This document shows positions 57,058-64,000 of a stretch of 64,000 bases of DNA, in pieces. Position numbers and translations under genes: made by a program. Origin of the DNA: Paraphysomonas bandaiensis (taxonomy: Eukaryota > Chrysophyceae). How positions within the stretch are numbered: the first letter of the stretch is position 1; each line of letters opens with the position of its first letter. Below the pieces are notes generated by a model. That model made no database searches. It was not told the origin of the DNA and worked only from the letters and a program-made list of their open reading frames with translations. The DNA lies in assembly GCA_965644295.1 (NCBI GenBank), contig CBFFRP010000430.1:1-64000 (forward strand), read 5' to 3'.

Positions 57058-60000
57058 ATGCTGTCTAAAACAGAGCCAGTGTCTCTCGCGAGACAGGAGA
57101 GAGAGCTCGCTAAGCCCAAGAATTGGGGAGAGGTATGTATATATGTACATATACGTATGTATGTCTGTATATGTATGTATATATGGTGCTGTATGTGACA
57201 TATGATATATTGCAGATCACATATTGGCGCCTACACGAGAGATTTGGTCCAGTTGGTCAAACTAGCAATAAACGAAAATGTAAGCCTTTGGCTCCGAAAA
57301 AGAAAGTTGCTCAAAAGCTCCTTGAGCATGCCGTGTCGAAAGCCCCTCTAGACGGGACATCTGTCCTCCAAGAGCTATCTGAACTTGAACAATACGACTT
57401 TTTCACACGTTATCCTAATTGCGAAACACTTATTCTTCAGAACTGGTCACATATTTCTGATCACGTTCTCCGAGCAATCGCAATAACCATGGGTGAAAGT
57501 TTAATTGAAGTAGATATGTCTGATACAAACGTTTGGATGAATCATTTTGAGATATTGTTAGGCCGTGTATCCAAATTGAAAGTTTTACGCCTCTCTCGGT
57601 GTCCGAAACTGGATAGTGCATGCATGAATTTAATTACCCAGATATGCCATAAGTCTTTGACGGAGCTATATGTTGATGAATGTCCGTTGTTCCGAGTGGA
57701 ACCTCTCCTTTGGATGTGCGGATGCGTCGGATTGAACTCCCAGAAGCTATCTCGGCTTCGCGTCTTAGACCTTGCACGCACTCCAGTTGAAGATACTGGA
57801 CTGGAGGCTGTGGCCTCGGGTTGTCATCTTATCCGATATCTAAACCTGGAGGAGTGCATGGCTATCACAGATAGGGGGGTCGCGGCAGTGTGTTCCGCAA
57901 ACAAGCATCTGAAGGTTCTCAATACCAGTGGGTGCCTTGCTATCACAAGCAAGTCACTTGTAGCCATAGCTCCTTCTTGCAGGTCTCTACTCTCTCTAAA
58001 CGTCTCTCGTTGTTCGAGAATATCCGACAATGGCGTTGAAGCCATCGGGAAGTTCTGCTCGAAACTGCAAGCGATAAATCTAGCAGGACTTAGACTGATA
58101 TCGGAAGGCGCTTTATTTGCATTGGCTTCCCGTTGTCCTGGTATTATGCTGCTCAATGTAACGGGGTGCGAAGAGGTTACTCCGGGTGGGCTCAAGGCAC
58201 TAGTTCAAGGAATGCACCATGTGGAGGAAGCACTCACGTTCATGGGATTCAAACCCGCGGACAATCACATAGAAAAGAAGCTAACCGAACAGCTGTTGAT
58301 GATCCGTGAGACCGCCGCGAACAAAATATCTGGTATGTATCGTAATCATATGCACCAGCGGGAGATGCACCGGATCATGGTGCTGATTCACCGGGACAAG
58401 TGTGTGCGGCGTATTCAGGATTATATGACCCGATATATGCTTCGAGTTAGGTTTTATTACAAGTGGCGAGATCGTGTGAAACAAGAGTGGTGAGTGAATA
58501 TATTGTTCTTCACATGACGATTTAATTTTACCTTGTGCATTCAATCTGCAGTTCTCTACTTATTCAAAGGGTATATCGTGGATACAGAGGCCGCATCAAA
58601 GCGTCATTTGCATCTGAGGAAAGACAGCGACGTGTTCAACTCACACCGCACTGTATCATGTTTCAGCGCATGTTCCGCGGTAACCAGAGCCGCAAAAAGA
58701 ATAGGTATATAGCCGATGTAGTGCGTGAGATGTACGAGCGGCGTAGACGCGAAGCGGAAGTTGCTGTAGTGGTGAGACTGCAGACGTACGGCCGAAACTC
58801 CCTCGCCCAGAGAAAGCTCTCAGCTTGGAGAGAGATGATGTTCAGGCGCCGCGAAGACGAATGGAACGCTGCGTTGGTTTTACAGAATATGGTCCGAACA
58901 TCTCTCTCCAAGGGAAAAGTACATAAGATGCTTCTCCAAAAACAGAGAATTGACGATATGCGACATAGATCGGCAGCTCGTATTCAAGCGTTCTATCGGG
59001 CTAGCAAAGGGAAATACACTGGCAAGCTGTCCCGTCAGGAAATGATAATGGTTAGGCGTAAACGTGAAGCAGCCGTAGCGCTTCTTGTGCGAGTGATCAG
59101 AGGACACTTCGGGAGACAGAAAGCTCAAAAGCTGCGTATCCAGCGGACATTGCGTCACTGTGCGGCCCGCGAAATCCAGCGCATGTACAGGGGCCGTCGT
59201 GTGATTCACTGGCGCGACATGCGTATGAACATCATCGCGTCATTTGTTTTGGACAGACAATATATCGAACGAATGGACCGTATGCGCATCGCCCGCACCC
59301 GTTACCAAGAATACCTGGAGGACGTCCGTCGCGATTCTGCATCAGAGAGTGACGACATAGATGAAGATGCCCTTGTGCAGTGGGCAGTTGGATTCGACAA
59401 GAAGTTGAATGCACAGTATTGGTTCAATGTTGAAACGCAAGAAACGACTTACGAGGAGCCGGAGGACGAATTCGCATTGCAAAAGAGCCTGGTTGGAGCG
59501 CGGGTAAAAATTCTCTGGGTGGCACAGGATGAGTGGTTTGAGGGAACGCCAACCAAGTATCATACCCGGAAGCAACGGTATAGAGTAGAATACGACGACG
59601 GTGACCACGAGTGGATTAACATTGACCGAGAGAGAGAGCGTGTACAAGTACAATTGGACAACGGGTCATGGGTTATGTTTTCGATGTGGCAGCCTCCTCT
59701 GTTGGTACGCGAGATGGAGAAAAAGAGCTTGAAAGCTAAGACTGCGGAAGCGAAGGCAGAGGCCTACAGAGATGCAAGGCAGTGGCGTTTAATTGCGGAC
59801 GATATGAAAGATGCCATAATGTTTATTTCTGATATTACTGGGGCGATAAGGACTGGAGTACCAGATGCAATGAGCTGGGTTATTCAAGACGATGGATTTG
59901 GATACCCGTGTTTTTTAAATGTAGATACTGGAGAGACCGTGGCAGAGGACCCCAGATTCTTGAGTGATGTTGGAGAAGATGTCCAGATGCAGAGGGAATT

Positions 60001-60382
60001 TGTTATGCAAGAGTTACGTTACGCTGTTTACTTTTGTAAAGACATGATGGAGCGCTATGAAAATGCGGTTTATTTGAAAAACACACAGAAAGTGAATTAT
60101 CAGCTGGCAACTATCGCGAAGTCGTCAAAGCCAAAGTTACTCACTGCATTTTTGTTGCGAGCCAAGGCGCTCTACAAGCAGGTATCGGTCGTTGACAAAC
60201 CAATGGATGAAAATATTAGGAAAGAACTGGAGTATGCAACGTGGCTTGCGGGGGTGTTTTCTGAGTTGATTGAGAAAGCTGATCAACACAGAATAGAAAC
60301 GGAACAAGGACGAAGGCGAATTATTAATTCCATAACGAAAACGAGTGTTGATACAACTGCATATAGCAGTGCTGTGAAGTAA
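57058..60382 (+). CDS. LRR/IQ/WW protein, smaller relative of the giant scaffold (3 exons)
   Basis: Exons 57058-57132, 57216-58489 and 58552-60382 (introns 83 and 62 nt) give 1,059 residues. About 90-400 are AMN1-type leucine-rich repeats (LRYLNLEECMAITDRGV-like units). About 420-660 carry many IQ motifs (LLIQRVYRGYRGR, AREIQRMYRGRR). Then a WW-like segment (AQYWFNVETQETTYEEP), a Tudor-like region (WFEGTPTKY ... VEYDDGDHEWI), a second WW-like piece (GYPCFLNVDTGETVAEDP) and a helical tail. LRR plus IQ order is shared with the giant protein on the other side of the EF-hand gene, so the two may be distant paralogues. Function is probably cytoskeletal or flagellar scaffolding with calmodulin-type light chains, an inference from domains. 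Confidence 0.85.
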
Positions 60383-61005
60383 AGTGTATGTTGTTCATAT
60401 TAATATTGTGTAATAATTTATTGATGTCGATTTACGCATTACATATAAATGTATTGTATTCGCCTAGTATATATCGGTATTATTCCTACGCAGCGAAAAT
60501 TAAATGACGAGTTTAAAACCAGTCTTTCAAATTAGTAATAAGCGAGAGTAGTAAAGTCATAAATTTGCTTCAGAAATGTTGAGTTTGAACAATATAGGTA
60601 GGCAATTAAGTTGGACTTTAAGGGTTTTAAATTAAAACCGTCGTTACGAAATTTTAGCAAAAATATATTGCTGTTACGAAACGGTTAATATCTCAATAGA
60701 TTATTCTTATTGCAAAGTAATCTCCACGTTATGATGAATTGCGGAAAAGTATCGGGTGAGGATTTCGAAAAGTAACAAAATAGTACGATGAAAGCTAGTG
60801 CTAAGATATAAACAAAACCAGGAGTTCTCTTTTAGATACACTAGATTGAATTTACAATTAATAAAAAGTAGATCTAAAAGCGAGCGAGATTTAGTAAGTG
60901 AGAATACTTATGGACAATTTGTTTGGAAATGCGATTAAAGTTGATTTTGTACAAAAGGAACACTATAAATTACAGATATTTATGTGCTATAGGCACCCTG
61001 CCTAC
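60383..61005. other. Convergent 3' flanks, nothing recognised
   Basis: AT-rich gap between the 3' ends of the LRR/IQ/WW and NDUFAF3-like genes, without coding support. Confidence 0.4.
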
Positions 61006-61530
61006 CTACTGCATATTACTTGGGAATGGCTCCAATGGAAGAATAGCAGCACCAATATTTCTACCTTCAGCAATGAGAATATTAAAAGTTTGAGCAGCAT
61101 CTATAGAGTTCATCTGTTCAATAACGATTCCTCGAAGCTTAAAATATTGTATCACATCTATTGGAATTCGTTTCGAACATGTTTTCCCACACCCCACTAA
61201 GAGTGTTTCTACAGTCGGATATAAATATGTAAATAAATCCAAACTCTTGATGTCTATCTCTTCAAATTCAGTCGTATTCCATATCAGAAAGTTTTTTGGG
61301 AGAAGAAGTACAGAATTTCTTACAACTGTACCGTTAATAACGAACCCTCCTTCATCAAACTCGTTTACTATTGTCATTGATGCTCTGGAAGGGCTTGCAA
61401 GTATATCCTATCGATACATGTATTAGAAGAGCGGCTATATGTATGTATGTAGAGTATGGGAGACTGTATGTACCTGCATGGAGTATCGTCTGACTATACT
61501 CCCACCTAATCCTCTTACGACCCTTCGCAT
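61006..61530 (-). CDS. NDUFAF3-like complex I assembly factor (2 exons)
   Basis: Exon 61474-61530, a 66-nt intron (GTACAT...CGATAG) and exon 61006-61407 give 152 residues. Exon 1 encodes MRRVVRGLGGSIVRRYSMQ, a classical mitochondrial presequence (Arg-rich, no acids). The body is the Mth938/DUF498 fold: EFDEGGFVINGTVV, NSVLLLPKNFLIWN, VETLLVGCG and FNILIAEGRNIGAAILPLEP near the C-terminus. This fold occurs in NDUFAF3, which helps assemble the Q module of respiratory complex I, and in AAMDC. The presequence favours NDUFAF3. It starts 55 bp from a (TATG)n array shared with the divergent prefoldin gene. Confidence 0.82.
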
Positions 61531-61584
61531 GATGGCTGATTAATCGTCTATTGCAGGTGTTCTTAATATTATGATGCCACATGC

Positions 61585-62438
61585 TGTATGTATGTATGTA
61601 TGTATGTATGTATGTATGTATGTATGTATGTATGTATGTATGTATGTATGTATGTATGTATGTATGTATGTATGTATGTATGTATGTATGTATGTATGTA
61701 TGTATGTATGTATGTATGTATGTATGTATGTATGTATGTATGTATGTATGTATGTATGTATGTATGTATGTATGTATGTATGTATGTATGTATGTATGTA
61801 TGTATGTATGTATGTATGTATGTATGTATGTATGTATGTATGTATGTATGTATGTATGTATGTATGTATGTATGTATGTATGTATGTATGTATGTATGTA
61901 TGTATGTATGTATGTATGTATGTATGTATGTATGTATGTATGTATGTATGTATGTATGTATGTATGTATGTATGTATGTATGTATGTATGTATGTATGTA
62001 TGTATGTATGTATGTATGTATGTATGTATGTATGTATGTATGTATGTATGTATGTATGTATGTATGTATGTATGTATGTATGTATGTATGTATGTATGTA
62101 TGTATGTATGTATGTATGTATGTATGTATGTATGTATGTATGTATGTATGTATGTATGTATGTATGTGTGTATGTATGTATGTATGTATGTATGTATGTA
62201 TGTATGTATGTATGTATGTATGTATGTATGTATGTATGTATGTATGTATGTATGTATGTATGTATGTATGTATGTATGTATGTATGTATGTATGTATGTA
62301 TGTATGTATGTATGTATGTATGTATGTATGTATGTATGTATGTATGTATGTATGTATGTATGTATGTATGTATGTATGTATGTATGTATGTATGTATGTA
62401 TGTATGTATGTATGTATGTATGTATGTATGTATGTATG
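61585..62438 (-). repeat. Long (CATA)n array between divergent genes, about 854 bp
   Basis: Read on the plus strand it is (TATG)n, so CATA is on the minus strand, opposite to the two arrays at 30 and 33 kb. One interruption is seen at 62166 (tatgtgtg). It fills the gap between NDUFAF3-like and prefoldin-like starts. Confidence 0.95.
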
Positions 62439-62556
62439 CTATGGGTACATGCACCGTATTTCATGCACCACATACATAACATACATACATGTCTGTTCAT
62501 GTATGTGTATATATCTCGAGGTGTTATTATCACTCATCTCTCAGATAATAGTTACA

Positions 62557-63203
62557 ATGACCACAGCAATAGACGAAAAGCTCGCTACCTACAAGGAACT
62601 ACAGTCTGATATCCAGCAGCTGTATCTGCTGAAGCAACAGTCTCTGGCTCAGTTTAACGAGAACACACTCGTGAAGGGAGTAAGTACACACACATACATA
62701 CATACATACACACTGTACCTATGCATACACACACTGTACGTATGATACCATACACACACACGCATATACATACATATATAGTCGTGTACAGTGTCGTATA
62801 GTATAACGCCTCTGGACCCTCATGTATGTTGCTATGAAGGAACTGGATATGCTCAATGAAGAAACGCCAGTGTTTAAGCTTGTTGGTCCCGTCCTAATGA
62901 AAGTCTCTGCGGAAGGTAATATCATAGCAGATATATATATGTGTGTTTTGCTGAGATATTTATGGATAGAATCCAAAGAAAATGTTGGAAAACGATTACA
63001 GTTTATTGAAGCGGAAATTACGAAGTTAGATAACCAGATCGCTGAAAAGCAGGGCTTGCAAACTACAGTTGGCGAAGAGGTATATACGACATAAATATTT
63101 GTGACAGAAGTTCGTAATTTCTTCTCTTCAGATATCTAAACTACAGCAGGAAATGCAAAAAGACGCGGCCGCTGCCGTGAAGCAAATAGTAGATGACGCG
63201 TAA
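62557..63203 (+). CDS. Prefoldin subunit 6-like (beta class), 4 exons
   Basis: Exons 62557-62679, 62840-62915, 62970-63079 and 63132-63203 give 126 residues, close to the 125-130 of prefoldin 6. An N-terminal coiled coil (LATYKELQSDIQQLYLL) ends in QFNENTLVKGELDML, followed by TPVFKLVGPVLMKVS, the conserved hairpin motif of beta prefoldins, and a second coiled coil (ESKENVGKRLQFIEAEI). Prefoldin is a six-subunit cytosolic chaperone that delivers actin and tubulin to CCT. The exon 2 acceptor (gctatgaag) was chosen because only it continues the NEL-like motif in phase; intron 1 is unusually long (160 nt) and CATA-rich. Confidence 0.85.
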
Positions 63204-63834
63204 CACCATTGGTTTGCGTAAGTGCGGTGGAGAAGTTATTGCCCATTTAATCACATGAATAATTTATATGTCATTGTGTATGTTTATACAAGCTGAGTTT
63301 TCCCCGTACATACGTACCACACTTACGCCAATCACTCATATAGTTTTGACAATTACTTATATCGGTTGCTGTAGTTTGGTTGGAATATATTTTCCAAAAC
63401 TTCAACTCTGCGGTTAAGACACGCATAAACCCATACTTATATCATTATACTACTCAGTACTAAGTAGGTATCTATCTTAGAACAACTACAGTGATACCAA
63501 TAGGAATGTGTTATTTCTGAGAAAAAACTGTTTAATACCAAGTACCAAGCGATAGACCTCCGAAGTTAATGCATTATCTCAGTTTTTAAAAATTGAATTG
63601 CATTTAACAGAACGATCATATTAGCTTCGGGAAAATATAAAATATACACATTCAAATTCAATATTCGTTCGAAAAGATATTATCTTTTATTGATTATGAT
63701 ACTGACAGTCATTTTAGGGAGGTAATAAACAACTTTCACCAACAGATTACCAAACACTGTCAAGAATGCAAATGCTTTAAAATTCTACCCCAGGATTGTT
63801 TTTGAAAGCTAAAATATCAAGTACATGCGGAAGG
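63204..63834. other. Intergenic, nothing recognised
   Basis: AT-rich 3' flank of the prefoldin gene leading into repeat R1. No supported gene. Confidence 0.4.
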
Positions 63835-64000
63835 CCCTCAACAAAGTTAGACTCGCACCTTTTCGTGGTGTTCTAGGGGGTAAGTACCTAAGATATTTCT
63901 CCGGGAAACTAACAACGTGAGCCGCATATATAGTCAGCAGTCAGCAAATAACCTTCTGCCCACTCATAACCTAGTACTTGTGTGGTACAAGAAGGGACAT
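63835..64000 (-). repeat. Dispersed repeat R1, copy 3 (inverted, cut by window end)
   Basis: Reverse complement of the distal part of copies 1 and 2: cctcaacaaagtt, cgcaccttttcgtggtgttct, ggagaaatatctt-like and ctcataacc blocks appear in matching order. The copy continues past the window edge. Confidence 0.65.

Noticed and set aside
61540-62745. Open frames of 300-390 codons across the (TATG)n array
   Set aside because: Same artefact as above; the real starts of the flanking NDUFAF3-like and prefoldin-like genes lie outside the array.
1-64000. CRISPR arrays, bacterial operons or phage integration sites
   Set aside because: No spaced direct repeats, no ribosome-binding-site pattern, and introns in most genes; the sequence is eukaryotic. 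Tandem arrays here are microsatellites.

Overview
The window reads as nuclear DNA of a single-celled eukaryote. Almost every gene is split by very short GT-AG introns (mostly 45-66 nt), and intergenic DNA is AT-rich with TATA runs. The protein set is typically protist: ankyrin arrays of the DPPCPW type, an Orai-like channel, IRE1, IQ/LRR/MORN giants and a Ty1/copia element. The 29-residue ankyrin type, together with a fragment resembling a Polinton-like virus, suggests an alga or a stramenopile relative, but the species cannot be fixed from sequence alone. Exon models below were joined by hand and checked for phase; each gives one continuous frame.

Layout. 0-9 kb: an inverted-repeat (MITE-like) element, an Orai-like channel (minus) head-to-head with an EFM7-type methyltransferase (plus), a small hypothetical gene, a four-exon U-box-like gene and an ISG12-like small membrane protein. 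9.2-15 kb: a 285-bp element with TGCCCCAT/ATGGGGCA ends, split by a copia retrotransposon that has identical LTRs but a ruined coding region; an uninterrupted paralogue lies at 21.3 kb. 16-17.8 kb: F-box-like/ankyrin protein. 17.9-21.1 kb: a fold-back element, a CATA microsatellite and a decayed viral fragment (basic protein, adenain-type protease, unknown ORF, F5/8C-like spike). 22.3-30.2 kb: a seven-exon La-related protein, a secreted catalase-peroxidase and a six-exon FAD monooxygenase. 30.8-37.6 kb: a mitochondrial carrier, a polyprenol reductase head-to-head with an IRE1-like kinase/RNase that ends in a CCCH zinc finger. 39-42.3 kb: gypsy remnants. 42.9-60.4 kb: a 3,791-residue LRR/IQ/C2/Ig/MORN protein, a calmodulin-like EF-hand protein and a second LRR/IQ/WW protein. 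61-63.2 kb: NDUFAF3-like and prefoldin-6-like genes, head-to-head.

How genes relate. Many genes are divergent pairs, and three of these pairs (FAD monooxygenase/carrier, polyprenol reductase/IRE1, NDUFAF3/prefoldin) have 0.5-1 kb of pure (CATA)n between them. Polyprenol reductase and IRE1 both serve the ER. The EF-hand gene lies between two multi-IQ genes, which are potential binding partners.
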